A DNA stretch of 64,000 bases from Akebia trifoliata (GCA_017979445.1 CM030717.1:22059288-22123287); one strand, 5' to 3'. Shown: positions 22,100 through 34,341, counted from the first letter of the stretch. Notes: generated from the sequence alone by a model not told the origin. A program made the numbers and translations.

Positions 22100-23800
22100 G
22101 GCTCTAAAGGTTGAATAAAGGTCCATATGGATATATTCTTAAGTGTAGTCATTTTAGAAGTGAGTGTGTGCAAAATGTATGCATCTGATGGACTTATCAA
22201 GAGAAGATTACCTCCAATGAGGGTTTACTCACCAAAGTAGGTAAAATAAAAAAAAAAAACTATTATTCTAAGAAAAATACAAGTAAAGAAAATAAAGCAT
22301 TTACACTATGAATTTAAATTGTATGAACATAAATTAAAAAAGAAAAATCTAATCTAATGCTTTCAAAGAGCTTATTAAGGGCTTATAAGAGGAGATAACT
22401 TCTAAGAGGTTTTATTCTCTACCTTTTAGCCTCAATAGTAGTGCAAACAAAGATCTACATTGTTACAAAAATAAAATAAAATGAAATAAGCTTGCTTAAC
22501 GTAAAGAAAGGGGTAACATGAATGAAGGGATTAAAGGGGGAGAATGGAGGGTTTAACCTTATCTTAGTCTTTTTCTTTCATTCCTTCTTCTTCATCGTCT
22601 TCTTAGTTTGCTCTTCTAAGGATTTTTAGAGAGGTTTTGAGATAATAGGAAGGCTTAGAGAGGTTTTGGGTAGAATTTTAGATCACCAAAATGAGCTCCT
22701 TTTTTATCATTGAAAGGGGTCGTATTTATAGGATTTTGAAAGATCCTTGGGGATAAAGTTGCCCTAAATCATAGGACTCCCAATATTTTCAATAATACCT
22801 CTAGAGAAAACCCAAATAACCTCTCTTCTCCTTGGACTTGATGGTCTTTTACTCACCTATAAGTCTCACCAATCATGATAATTAAGAGGATATGATTGTA
22901 AAAGATCATAATTTCTAGAAAATTCTTTGAAGAGGGTAAAAGAGTCCCAGGTCCTTGACTTTGTGTCAAATCCTAGTAAACTAGGCTAGATGACATGTAA
23001 ATATGGACTTGGGTTTTGAACATTAAGGTCATCTACCCTAAATAATTTTCTAACAACCTAGGGTTAAGACTGTCTTTGCTCATAAGTTTTAAAGAATTCT
23101 ATGGGTTGGGCAAAGTTGTCAAACTTTTTTGAACTTGATCAATTTACATTGAACCTTCTAGGATTGAGGATAGACTTGGGGGGCATAAGAGCAAACTACT
23201 TAATTTTAGTTCTAACAATGTGAAGTTAGAGTAGTAATTACACTTATGTGGCGACCAATTTGACTAAGGGTGTTTATTAGAAGAAAAATGGAATTTACGA
23301 GAAGACCATGATGGTAGATTTATTAAAGGATTAAAAGATGGGCAAATTGAGAAAAAATTCATTAAGGGTGGGTTAAAGGGTAATTAAACCTAACCAAATT
23401 TGAGTGCACATGAGTAAAAAATTACCCAATAGAATTGGCTTTGGGTGAACCAATGCTAAAACAAATTTTATGGCTGGCCGTCGATCACCCTTGGACCAAG
23501 TTAAAATTACGCCTAGGCGTAGGTGACCCTTGGTCAAGTTTAAAAATAGTCATGTCATGGGTTACCCTTGGTTAGGCTAAAAATTTTGCTTGACCGTAAG
23601 TTACCTTTGGCTAGGCTTAAAAATCCTTCTGGCTATGAGCTAACCCTTGGCTAAGTGAAATTTTGTTAAAAATTGTCCTTGAACCGTTACTTGAAAATTT
23701 TGAGCTTTGAAACCCTCTAAAAATTTTCTTAGGTCAAGCCCCTTTTTAGAAGGTTTTTGGTGCTCTCGGACTCAGCTTAGGAAAAAATGGGGTGTCTACA
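22100..23800 (-). repeat. Probable 3' LTR of E3
   Basis: On the minus strand, a purine-rich run AAAAAAGGCAGC is followed at 23800 by TGTAGACACCCCATTTTTTC, nearly the same LTR start as E1 and E2. About 1.07 kb further on is a minus-strand TATA box, CTATAAATACG (22721-22731), a spacing similar to that in the E1 LTR (about 1.13 kb). The far end is not clearly visible; 22100 is an estimate from LTR length. A 40-bp tandem repeat lies in its U3 part. Confidence 0.55.
23473..23665. repeat. 40-bp tandem repeat (about 5 units) in E3 LTR U3
   Basis: Diverged units of about 40 bp share 'GGGTYACCCTTGG' followed by an A-rich tail. The same repeat family recurs at 25173-25250 and 31383-31600. Confidence 0.75.
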
Positions 23801-24239
23801 GCTGCCTTTTTTGTGAGAATTGCGTACAGCGAATCACAAAGACGTAGACTCAAACTGCTTTTTGTCTGGTGGAGCTTGAACCTGCTTGCTTGTTCGCATC
23901 TCACTTTAATGAACTTAGATTGAATTTATAAAATACAAAGTCGGTCCTCCATGTTCTAAGTATGATAGTGATTAAATCTAAAATTCTAGGCTTCTTAGCT
24001 TGTTGTATGACTCTCGAAGCTTTCGAAAATAATAAATTTTGTGGCACGATGTAGGGCTTTTAAAAATGTTTGATAAAAGATATGATTTGAAAGTAAGAAT
24101 TTCAATCTGTGTTCACTTTGGTAAAAGTCGACTTTGCATTTGGAGTTGATGAAACTTTCCAAAACTGGGTTTACCTTAGGTATTTTTCGATGATTACATG
24201 TCCACAAATGGATTATAAAATGAAGAGAATCTTGCTTGA

Positions 24240-24850
24240 ATCTTATTCTTAAAGGGGTGGCTTAGTTTGAACATACGTCTTTAGGGACCAATGCACCATA
24301 ACTTTAGTGGGCTAGGGTTAAGCGTACATCCCTTAGGGACCTCAAATTCTTACCATTGCACTGTACCTTTGATAAGCTTAGGTTTAAGTGCACGTCCCTT
24401 AAGGACCTGAATCTTTTACCATTGCATTACACCTATGGTGGGCTTAGGTTTAAGCGCACGTCCCTTAGGGACCTTTAGGCACATCAAGCTCTTACCATTG
24501 CACCATACCTTTGGTAGGCTTAGGCTTAAGCACACGTCCCTTGGGAATCTCAAATTCTTACCATTGCACCACACCTTTGGTGGGTTTAGGTTTAAATGCG
24601 TGTCCCTTAGGACCTCAAGCTCTTACCATTGCACCACACATGTAATGGGCTTAGGTTTACGCGCACGTCCCTTGGGGATCTCAAGTTTTTACCAGTGCAC
24701 CACACCTTTTGTGGGCTTGGGTTCGAACGCACATCCCTTGGGGACCTCAAACTCTTACCATTGCACCATACCTTTGGTGGGATTGGATTTAAACGCACGT
24801 CCCTTGGGGGCCTCAAGTTCTTACAACTACGCCACATCTTTGATAAGCAA
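24240..24850. repeat. 66-bp tandem repeat (about 9 units)
   Basis: Units read 'ACCATTGCACCA' ... 'TTTGGTGGGCTTAGG' ... 'CGCACGTCCCTTGGGGACCT'. The period is 66 bp, with a 12-bp insertion in one unit near 24470. Each unit contains a small hairpin GTCCC-ttg-GGGAC. Because 66 is divisible by 3, long open frames run through on both strands. These are by-products of the repeat. Confidence 0.9.
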
Positions 24851-26129
24851 GATAATGCTCGACTCATCTTCGAAAATTCATCTGTTTTGATTTTGTTGTT
24901 CTTCTGTCCCCTATGTGCTCCAAAACAACTTTTCGTGATATTTTTCCTTTTTTTCCGAGTTGTGCATCCCTGTATTAAACCAAGAAAGTATTTTCTTATG
25001 CTTGAATTCTTTTGACTTGTTGCTTCTTTTGACCTTTTGCTTTTTTGACTTTTTATTTTTTATTTTTTGACTTTCATTTTTTTTTCTTTTTGATTTTTTT
25101 TCTTTATTTTTTTGAATTTTTCAAATTTTATTTTTTATTATTAATTATTTTATTATTTTATTTTTATTCTTAGCTATGGGTAAGGAACGACCAGGCTAAA
25201 TTTTTTGCTTGGCTGTGGGTCACCCCCATACAAGAACTTTTCTCAATTTCTTTTGTAAAACTGAACCTTAATCCTATTTTGCTCATTTGGTTGGAACTAT
25301 ACTTCACATACTTCTTGGCTTGTTTGTACCTTAACCCATGAATTTTCAGCTTTTTGCTTCCAAGTTTGACCCACAGTGTGAACTCAACTCATGGCGAGTT
25401 GCCTTGGTTCAATTTTGTTTGTTACATCCGATTTGCAGCAATTTGAAGATTCGCAACCATTTACGACCGACTTGATCTGATTTTTACGTCTTCGAACCTC
25501 CAATTTCTTTATAAGGTATGTTGTAACCTCCGAATTTTTTCAATTTGTCATTTAATTCCTTGAATTTATGAGACTAGAGCTTTGATTGGGTCAATTGGCA
25601 TGGAGATCGAGTGTTTTTGGGTAAGATTATGGGTAAGTTAGGTTATGGATTGGGTTAAAAGTTACTGAAATTGAGTTGGATTTTGGGATTTGATGGGTGT
25701 ATGGAGTGTATTGGAAGTGAGTAGATGGATTAAGATGGGTCGAAAAATAGTTTAATGGCTTGAAAGAAACTATTTTATTTCAGCACTCCACGTGTCTGAT
25801 GAAATGCTTCAATGAAATTGTTTGAAGAAATGGTGGGGTTTAAATATATGAAATGTATTAGATAGGCTTAGGTAGGGGTTTAAATGGTTTAGGTGAGATT
25901 TTTATTGACTTGGGGTGGTTAATTCATATCGAGCATGCCACATGTTCGGCAAAATGCTTCAATGGGGTGGACATGATTTTGGGGCAAATGGCTTGGTATT
26001 TTTTTTAATGTTTTTGATTTTTTTATTTTTATTTTTATGGTTTTTGGGTATGAATCTCGGTTGGCTTCTGACTTTTATCATGTTTTTTTTTTTCTCCTCA
26101 GATAGATCGATTTAACATTTTCAAAGTTT
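24851..26129. other. T-rich sequence upstream of the PMD frame
   Basis: A strongly T-rich stretch (25020-25165), two worn units of the 40-bp repeat (25173-25250), and AT-rich sequence that may be the 5' region of the following plus-strand frame. A G-run lies at 26132-26142. Confidence 0.4.
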
Positions 26130-27270
26130 TGAGGGGGGGGGGGTGGTTTCTGATAAGAGTAAAAATAAGAAGGTTGCTCATCCTGGTGATAGTTCTTCTA
26201 GCAGTTCAAATGAAGTTAGACCTCAGGTGCCCACGGGTAGTGGAGAGTAGTACGAAGGAATACATGATCCTCTTTCAGCCATAGTAGAGCCTAAGGTGGT
26301 GGTAGCTGCAATTGATGATATTGTGGGGTTTAGGGTGATCATTCCCCCTGAGATTGCTACCTAAATATAGGATACTCCTTTGTTATCCGGTCTCCGTCGT
26401 CATATATTTGCTTGCACATGTGTCAGTATCAAAGTACCTCTAACTAATGGACAATTTAGGGGCAGCTGGTATACTTTCTACAACATTTATGCTACTTTTT
26501 CTGATGCACTTAAGGCACAAATGGGATTGATAGGATTTGGTACCTTTTTCGAGATTCCTTACTTTTTGGTTAACAGAAATTTGATTACTGCACTTATGGA
26601 GAGGTGGTTTCCTCAAACTCATACTTTCCATCTTTATGATATAGAACTTGGAATTCGACCCTTTGATTTTGTGGGTATCACTGGAATTGTAGTAAAAGGA
26701 CTATCTATACCTCTCGTGAGGGTTGATGATGAGGAAATGTTGAGACTTCTCAGTCATTGAGCTATTCCTACTTGTGAGTGGCCGAAGGAAAGGAAGTTGA
26801 GCATCACCTGACTAAAAGATATGTATTTGAAGAATGACATTTACTCACATATTCAAGTTGATCACCCTCATTTGATCGTCATGTTTAGACAACTATTCCT
26901 TATCATGTTGGGTGTTTGCTTCTTTTTCGAGGTCCAAGCTTCAGTCGATGTCATTTTCCTTTTAGTTTTACGAAACATAGATTGTATTCATGAATACGAT
27001 TGGGGAAGCATGATACTTGGGACCATTATTGGGGTAATGGATCGAGTGGTCTTAAGTATGATGGGGTGGCCTAGTGATGGAATATCTCTTTGCTTTTTTA
27101 GCCTTTTATTTAGGTACTTCACCATTTTACTTTAGATTCTATACTCTCTTTTCTACGCATCACATTCCTTTCATCTTTTGTAGTTATTCTCACATCGTTA
27201 TTTTCCCTTTTGTCACTCTCATGTGCCTTCAAGAGGAGTTGACTGTCCCATGGGTTGAAAATTGGCTATC

Positions 27271-28552
27271 CATCCCAAAAAAACACAAAATGATAGGGGT
27301 TTGTCTATTCAGGCTCATTTAGATCGATGATTCCACCGAGATGTGAGTATTGTCTTGTTTCTTTGTCCTTCTTTATTCTTATTCATTTTTATCCCTTTCC
27401 TTAGCTACTTATTTTTTCCTTTTCAGATCATCAATTCTCGAGTGCTAGAGTTATCATACTCTATCTTTGCTCATCCAAACTTTGTTACGGCTCACCTCCT
27501 TGACTTTTGGAGGATGGTTCTTCCATGCTACATCAGTGAACTTCCTTATGTGTTCTACTTGGAAGAACGACTTTCATTTCAGTTTCATTGCAAAGCTCAC
27601 ATTCCTTGTAATCCTCTACTTGTTTTGAGATTTGGAGCTATTGAGGGTGGCATGCTTGCTAATTCAAAGAGTATTCTTGAGGAGCGATTGATTATTCCTG
27701 GGAACTACGATGAGTAGTTCCATGAGGTATCCATTAGTTTTCTGCTTCCTCCAATTGAGGTAGTCGAGGGGGTTTACGAATTCGAGGGGGTTTATGTTCG
27801 CCAACATGAGGCCTAGGTATCTTTTTTTACCCTCTTTCTCTTTTTTCCTCTTTGGTTGTCATTTTTTTTCACCTCTTGTTTTTCTGTTCTAGTTGCACTC
27901 AGAGTGCTAAATTGACTAGATATATTGAACGAGAGGAGAGGAGGAATTTTGAGATGGCCCAACAGGCTTCTTACATTGAGGAACTCCGGCGTGAGCTGGT
28001 GAATACTTGTAATATTTTTCCCCTTATTTTGAAAACTCTAATTTAATCTTCCTGTTATCTTCTATAAGCTCGTCAGCAAACACGAGAAGGTGTCAGCTCT
28101 TCCTATTAGAAGCCACCAAAGTCATTATGAGTCATTATATATATATATATATATATTGTTTTGGTTTCATCTAGGAGCTTCTGGGAGCAGTGCTCCTTAT
28201 ACTCCGGCTAGCACTTACACCTTATTACCCAGCGCCACCCATTGAGCCATATCGGGCAAGCAATTTTGTTCCTCTAGGGTACTACCAAGTTGGAAACAAT
28301 GTTACTTGGGAAGCAACGAGAACCAGCCATGCCGGGTTCACGGATTATTGGTTCACGAGTCATTCGCCCTAAGCCAACTACGTCGTTGAAGAGCATGAGT
28401 TTAATTATCCAGCTAAGTCGAAGTTAGAGGATAGGAAAGAAGTTGAAAGAGAGCCAGAGCCAGAGCCAAAACCAAGGCTTGAGGCAGAGCCTGAAGCAAC
28501 GTTGGCTATGACTCGATTGGAATGATTCTATGCTAAGAAGTTCCATTGTGGT
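27271..28552 (+). repeat. 1.28-kb direct duplication, copy A
   Basis: Nearly identical to 29777-31071, with only a handful of substitutions by eye plus a difference in an AT microsatellite. It begins at 'CATCCCAAAAAAACACAAAA' and ends at 'TTCCATTGTGG'. It holds the 3' half of the PMD frame. Confidence 0.92.
28136..28159. repeat. AT microsatellite
   Basis: A run of TA dinucleotides inside a probable intron of the PMD frame. In the duplicate copy it has grown (30645-30692) and replaced the adjoining TTGTTTTGG stretch. Confidence 0.9.
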
Positions 28553-29778
28553 GATGAGTGTCTCCAAACACTCAATTATAAGCACATTTTCCGGATATTT
28601 ATCTTGATTTTTGTACCTATTTCTCTATATTAGGATAATAATCATGATAAGTCTCAAACCACCACGTTGCATGTTAATTAGGCTTAATTATATATAAATA
28701 AATTCATTTACTAGATAAATCTAATTACGTGTGTTTCTTGTGCAGAAAATCAACAATTTGGAATCAAAATCTCAAGGCAAAAGCATTTGGGCCCACTTTG
28801 GAATGCCCTAACACTTTGGAATGCCCTAATCCTTTGGAATGCCCTAATCCTTAACTCATATTCTCCTCTTTTGTCTTTTTGTGCAAAGAAAAGTGGAGGC
28901 TACTTTTAGACTCTTCTACATACATTTTTCTCTATAAATAGAGCCTTCATTTCTAGAGAAAGGGTCCCATCTTGGTTCTCTTATCCAAGACTCCTTTAAT
29001 CTAAGGCTCTTTGCCTATTCTCTTATTTTTTGTATTTTCATTTTCTAGTTATTTTCTTTTGGTTAACTAGTCTTGTAAGAAGTAGAAGAAGAAGAAGTTG
29101 TAATTTTCTCCATGAAATGAAGAAAAGTTCTTTCATCTCTTGTCTTCCCTCTCTTGCAATGACATTAGGCTAAGTTCCCCTCCATTGGAGAGTGGAAAAG
29201 CCTAGAGCAAGTTCTTGTGTTATTTCTAATTTTATGCCTTTCTTTTATTTAAAATGCTTATGAATTCTCTTTAAGTTTCTTGCACATTTTATTCTTAATA
29301 TAGATACTTTATGCTTAGATTAGATCAAGATAAAGTATGCTTAAATTAGATAATTTGTAGTAAGAAGTTCTCAAGAAATTCTACTTTGTTTTTGTTTCTT
29401 TATTTCATTTTAATTGCAAAACTTTCCGATCTAAGGAGCTAACACCAAGCCCTTATGATTGAGTTATAAAAAGGCTAGAGACTAGAAATTGCTCATTAAC
29501 ATGTTTTAGGTAGATCCACCTCCAATGGTGTTTTAATTCATAAGTTTACTTGCTTTTAATTTCATTTACTTTAGTTTATTTTCTAGCAATTTTACATCTT
29601 CTTATAAGTTCAAAAATACAAAGAAAAACAGTTTTAATTCCTTTTAGTTAATTTGAATTTTATCTTCTTAGCTTAGCTCTATTCCTCCTTTCTCTTGGGT
29701 TCGATCCCCTACTTGCCCCACAAGTAAGGTACAACTAAGATTATTATTAACTCCGGTGAGAAGAACAACGATAGTTTC
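28552..29778 (+). mobile_element. Solo LTR between the duplicated segments
   Basis: About 1,227 bp, starting TGATGAGTGTCTCCAAACAC and ending GATAGTTTCA. A TATA box, TCTATAAATAGAG, lies at 28931-28943. A leader-like region follows, with TCTTGTAAGAAG (29072-29083) and A-rich signals. The TG...CA ends, size and internal promoter fit an LTR. No second LTR, PBS-led internal region or matching 5-bp duplication is present. It sits exactly at the junction between the two copies of the 1.28-kb segment, which explains the missing TSD (see findings). Confidence 0.65.
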
Positions 29779-30646
29779 ATCCCAAAAAAACACAAAATGA
29801 TAGGGGTTTGTCTATTCAGGCTCATTTAGATCGATGATTCCACCGAGATGTGAGTATTGTCTTGTTTCTTTGTCCTTCTTTATTCTTATTCATTTTTATC
29901 CCTTTCCTTAGCTACTTATTTTTTTCCTTTTCAGATCATCAATTCTCGAGTGCTAGAGTTATCATACTCTATCTTTGCTCATCCAAACTTTGTTACGGCT
30001 CACCTCCTTGACTTTTAGAGGATGGTTCTTCCATGCTACATCAGTGAACTTCCTTATGTGTTCTACTTGGAAGAACGACTTTCATTTCAGTTTCATTGCA
30101 AAGCTCACATTCCTTGTAATCCTCTACTTGTTTTGAGATTTGGAGCTATTGAGGGTGGCATGCTTGCTAATTCAAAGAGTATTCTTGAGGAGTGATTGAT
30201 TATTCCTGGGAACTACGATGAGTAGTTCCATGAGGTATCCATTAGTTTTCTGCTTCCTCCAATTGAGGTAGTCGAGGGGGTTTACGAATTCGAGGGGGTT
30301 TATGTTCGCCAACATGAGGCCTAGGTATCTTTTTTTACCCTCTTTCTCTTTTTTCCTCTTTGGTTGTCATTTTTTTTCACCTCTTGTTTTTCTGTTCTAG
30401 TTGCACTCAGAGTGCTAAATTGACTAGATATATTGAACGAGAGGAGAGGAGGAATTTTGAGATGGCCCAACAGGCTTCTTACATTGAGGAACTCCGGCGT
30501 GAGCTGGTGAATACTTGTAATATTTTTCCCCTTATTTTGAAAACTCTAATTTAATCTTCCTGTTATCTTCTATAAGCTCGTCAGCAAACACGAGAAGGTG
30601 TCAGCTCTTCCTATTAGAAGCCACCAAAGTCATTATGAGTCATTAT

Positions 30647-30694
<48 letters not shown>

Positions 30695-31071
30695 AGCTTC
30701 TGGGAGCAGTGCTCCTTATACTCCGGCTAGCACTTACACCTTATTACCCGGCGCCACCCATTGAGCCATATCGGGCAAGCAATTTTGTTCCTCTAGGGTA
30801 CTACCAAGTTGGAAACAATGTTACTTGGGAAGCAACGAGAACCAGCCATGCCGGGTTCACGGATTATTGGTTCACGAGTCATTCGCCCTAAGCCAACTAC
30901 GTCGTTGAAGAGCATGAGTTTAATTATCCAGCTAAGTCGAAGTTAGAGGATAGGAAAGAAGTTGAAAGAGAGCCAGAGCCAAAGCCAAAACTAAGGCTTG
31001 AGGCAGAGCCTGAAGCAACGTTGGCTATGACTCGATTGGAATGATTCTATGCTAAGAAGTTCCATTGTGGT
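29777..31071 (+). repeat. 1.28-kb direct duplication, copy A'
   Basis: Second copy of 27271-28552. Two substitutions create new stops relative to copy A (TGG to TAG near 30018, CGA to TGA near 30195), so it has decayed a little further as coding sequence. After 'CCATTGTGG' the sequence continues 'TACCAAAGGC', the uninterrupted version of the site. Confidence 0.92.
30645..30692. repeat. AT microsatellite (expanded)
   Basis: Expanded TA run in copy A', abutting the AG that precedes 'GAGCTTCTGGGAGC'. Confidence 0.9.
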
Positions 31072-31382
31072 ACCAAAGGCTACTTTTGAACAGCCAGAGT
31101 TTTTTTTCTTTTTCTTTTTTTTACTAGTCATTTTGTAATTAAGAATATTACATACCTTGTAATTTCTATGTGTTTGTAAAAGTTTTCTTCCATTTTACAT
31201 GAATTCATCGATTTTTGCATCTATTTATATATATATATATATATATATGCTTCAATGAATGTCTATTTTCTACAAAAGTGATAGGTTAAAGCTAAAATGC
31301 GAAGGGGATTACCCTTGGGCGATTTTATAAACAAATTCGTCAAAATATAGTGAAGAAATTTGAGTGAAATTTTGTTCTAGCC
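31072..31382. other. AT-rich 3' flank of PMD frame
   Basis: T-rich sequence and an AT microsatellite at about 31227-31249. No coding signal. Confidence 0.4.
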
Positions 31383-31600
31383 ATGGGTGAACCTTGGCTA
31401 GTTCAAAATTTTATTCTAACTGTGGGTGAACCTTGGCAAATTCAATATTTTGTTATGGCCATGGGTCACCCTTGTCCATGCAAAAATTTTTCTCTGGCCA
31501 TGGGTTACCGTTGGCCAGGCCAAAATTTTACTTTAGCCGTGGGTCACCCATGGACAGGTAAAATTTTACCCCAGTCCGTAGGTAAGGTACGAACTAGAAC
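31383..31600. repeat. 40-bp tandem repeat (about 5 units)
   Basis: Units of 39-40 bp around 'GCCATGGGTCACCCTTG' with an AAAATTTT tail. Same family as 23473-23665. The 75-codon frame across it is a product of the repeat. Confidence 0.85.
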
Positions 31601-31699
31601 TTTATTGTGACTTCAAACCTGAAAGTTGGTCTTTTGTTCATAAAAGTCGTGATTTTGCTAAAAAACTTGTGACTCTCTTACCTTAGATCGAAAATAGAG

Positions 31700-33360
31700 C
31701 TTACCAACTATTCAAAAATGAGTGATAGCGAAGTCGGGGAAGGATCCAATGCCTTAGGTCATACTTTTCTCAATCTAAATTGATATTCTATCAGGGAAAA
31801 CCATACAACCCGAAAAATTCAATTTATGTCTACAGATAAAAAGGCAAGATGGATTGATGACAACAAGTTAGGGTTAGTTATATCTTCGTATGAGGTGAGG
31901 ATGAAGGGGGATTTGATTGAAGCCATGAACGAGTATTGGATCCTAGATTCTAATGTGTTTCGATTTGGAGAGATTGAGTCTACGCCAACGATCGAGGAAT
32001 TCGAGAAGATCCTCGGGTCATACTTTTTTAACTAGGTAGTTTTTTATCCCTTATGCCCTAGTTATAGGAATGAGGTAGTCCAATTTCTTAGAATTTGTCG
32101 CTTTAAGCTAGAGAAGTTAGATGGAGAATCTATTTTGATTTGATTGTCCAAATCATTTATCTTTGAACACACATTTTTGGGTGTTAAGCTAGATATTTGG
32201 TTTAATGCCTATCTTTGATGGTTGTGAATCAAATCTTATTTCCTAGGGAAAATAACCTAGTGGATCCCTTATTGATAAGTATAATCACGTAAGTTTGTGA
32301 AGGTAGTTGACTAGTTCTGATGATTTTAGTTGTGAGCTCTACAAAGCTTTGACAGCTTGTATTATAGAGAAACATCGTTTTTTCTCGGGGTATGCACCCC
32401 TCTTGTAGGTAAAAATAAACACACTTATTTTGTATTTATTTTTTTTTGTAAATTTCCAAATTTTTATGGATTTTAAGTTTAAAATTTATTTTAATTGTTA
32501 TTTAATTACTTTCCTGTTCTGATGCAGCTTTGACTTTTCGATCATCTCCCCTCTACTAAGGCGATTGAGCATCCCTTTTCTTATAGTGTTGATTTAGTTT
32601 CTTTGATGTCGACAAGAGAATATCTACTCTTTGTAGTTGGGAAGGAGAACTGGTACGCTTATTTTCAGTCTATTGACGAGAGAATGATCAGATGGGTAGG
32701 CTCCTTTCAACATTCTGCTCAGCTTTCTTTATCTTTTAATAACTGCCATTTCTTAGTCTTGATTGGCTTGTCGAGATCTACTCACTACTTCCTATTCTGA
32801 GTCTTCCATCAGTATGGTCACATTCAGGGATTCCATTACCCTGAGGACTTTAGTGACTTGATCGGAGATTTTAACTCTTCAGATGACCATTTACGAGATC
32901 AACTTTGTAGGCTTTGGCAGAATGTGGAGATTCTTTATTCTCCTATCTTTGCTTCTCATTACTTTGTTCAATACCAGTCCTAACCCATAGATTTGATAGG
33001 TGATCGTCCTTTTTCTATTCCTGGTCTCCGTCTTGGTTTATGTGTTTCTCGCATTCACGACATCATGGTCGGATTGAGGAGCTTTGAGTAGATCACCTTC
33101 GTATTTAGTGTATCTTTGTATAATTTTAGCAGAGGCTACAATCTGATATTATTCACTTGAGTGTCTCTTTAAGTGATAGCGAGAATTTGAGATGTAGTGA
33201 TGTTGAGAGGTATCAGGCTGGGATTGATGATCTTAGGATGAGGTTGAGCTCTAGTACTCACGTTGACTACATGACATCATATCTAGTAATTCAAGTTGAG
33301 CTAGCAGATCAGAGACTCTACTTTGCAGCTACTCTATTGACAATTCAATCTTATTTTTAA
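31700..33360 (+). pseudogene. DUF7745/PMD-like extra-ORF remnant of E3
   Basis: Plus-strand blocks: 31826-32035 encodes 'ARWIDDNKLGLVISSYEVR', then 'AMNEYWILDSNVFRFGEIE' and 'TPTIEEFEKILG'. This has the arrangement of the plant DUF7745 family (helical block, x-x-YWDPxxxxFxFG, TPTIEEYxxLL). Positions 32530-32790 encode 'VDLVSLMSTREYLLFVVGKE', then 'DERMIRWVGSF' and 'LIGLSRSTHY', which also fit that family. Positions 33157-33360 encode a coiled-coil tail. Stops and frame changes break the gene in at least four places. These proteins are common beside Tat-type retroelements, and their function is unknown. Confidence 0.5.
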
Positions 33361-33859
33361 TTAGGTAGTTGTGTCTGCTCTCAAATATCCAATTTGATTT
33401 CCTTTCTTACGTCTTCTAGCGACTCTTGTGACCTGGGTCTGAGATGCAGACACAAGATCAATGTGTCCTTATTGTTCCAATTTATTTCTTTTTGTTGTTG
33501 CCAAATGTTTTCTAAATTTCGTTACCATTAACCAGTTGATTTTAGAATCTTACCTTTGACGCTTTACCTAATCAGAGAGGACTTTATTGGATTGTAATGG
33601 CTATAGTTGAAGAAAGAGAGGATAGAAAATGTTAAAAATAAGATAAATGTACTAGGTAAGAACTAAGGGTGCCCTAATTGCTTCCTAAACTACCCTTTCT
33701 GTTAGAGCTCTCAATAATGTTATCCTCTAGACTTTCTCTTGCCCTTCAAGATGTAAGTTAAGCCAAAGACTGAAAATTCTATTTTTGGTTAATTTTTTTT
33801 GTATTTTTAGCCGTTCACAGTTTAACTTCATGCGAGCTAGAAGTTATCTGAATTTTTTT
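33361..33859. other. AT-rich spacer before the 160-bp array
   Basis: No recognised gene or repeat. Confidence 0.35.
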
Positions 33860-34341
33860 CCTTTTCTTTTATTTTCTTTTGATTTTTTTCTTTTTCCTTT
33901 TTAATTGAAAATACCTAGCTATTCTCCTAAATTTCCTAATGTATTCTTTAGCTTTCCCAAGCATACTAATTGGCTTGCCTTAATTCTTGGTGGTCAAAGA
34001 AATGATCAGGCTCTAAGGGGTTTGATTAAGGGATATTTTTCTTTTTCTTTCACTTTTCTTTTTATTGAAAATACCTAGCTATTCCCCCAAATTTCCTTAA
34101 TTTATTCTCTAGCATATCCTAGTATATTCACTGGCTTGCCCCAATTTTAGGTGGTCAATGAAATGATCAGGCTCAAATGAATTTGACTTAGAGATCCTTT
34201 TCTTTTTCTCTCACTTTTCTTTTTATTGAAAATACCTAAGTATTCCTCGAAATTGCCCTAGTGTATTCTTTGGCTTGCTACAGTATATTCACTGGCTTAT
34301 CCCAATTCTGGGTGGTCAAAGAAATAACTAGGCTCTGTGGG
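33860..34341 (-). repeat. ~161-bp tandem array of E3 3' UTR, left part
   Basis: 'GGTGGTCAA(A/T)GAAATGATCAG' or a close variant occurs at 33989, 34150 and 34311, period 161 bp. Each unit also holds 'GAAAATACCTAGCTATTC' and a T/C-rich tract. The array is cut at 34341 by E1 and resumes at 58320. Confidence 0.88.
34337..34341. repeat. Target-site duplication of E1 (left)
   Basis: GTGGG directly before the LTR start; repeated at 58320-58324. Confidence 0.9.

Larger units (their letters stand above)
26143..28552 (+). pseudogene. PMD (plant mobile domain) extra-ORF remnant of E3
   Basis: A plus-strand, multi-block frame. From about 26143 there is a Ser-rich N-terminus. Positions 26380-26760 give 'GFGTFFEIPYFLVNRNLITALMERW' followed by 'THTFHL', the hallmark block of PF10536 (…LVERWRPETHTFHL…). 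Positions 26821-27135 give 'YDWGSMILGTIIGVMDRVVL', another PMD block. A likely intron (27342-27426, ending TTTTCAG) leads into 27427-27717 with 'FAHPNFVTAHLLDFW'. Later exons encode a coiled coil (27890-28000) and a Pro/Tyr-rich stretch (28180-28372). The tail (28440-28500) is Glu/Pro-rich. Several stops are present. It lies antisense to the E3 pol, as described for Tat-lineage extra ORFs. No cellular function should be assumed. Confidence 0.6.

Noticed and set aside
24435..24890. 151-codon plus frame and 86-codon minus frame
   Set aside because: Both run through a 66-bp tandem repeat whose period is divisible by three. The repeat keeps the frames open.
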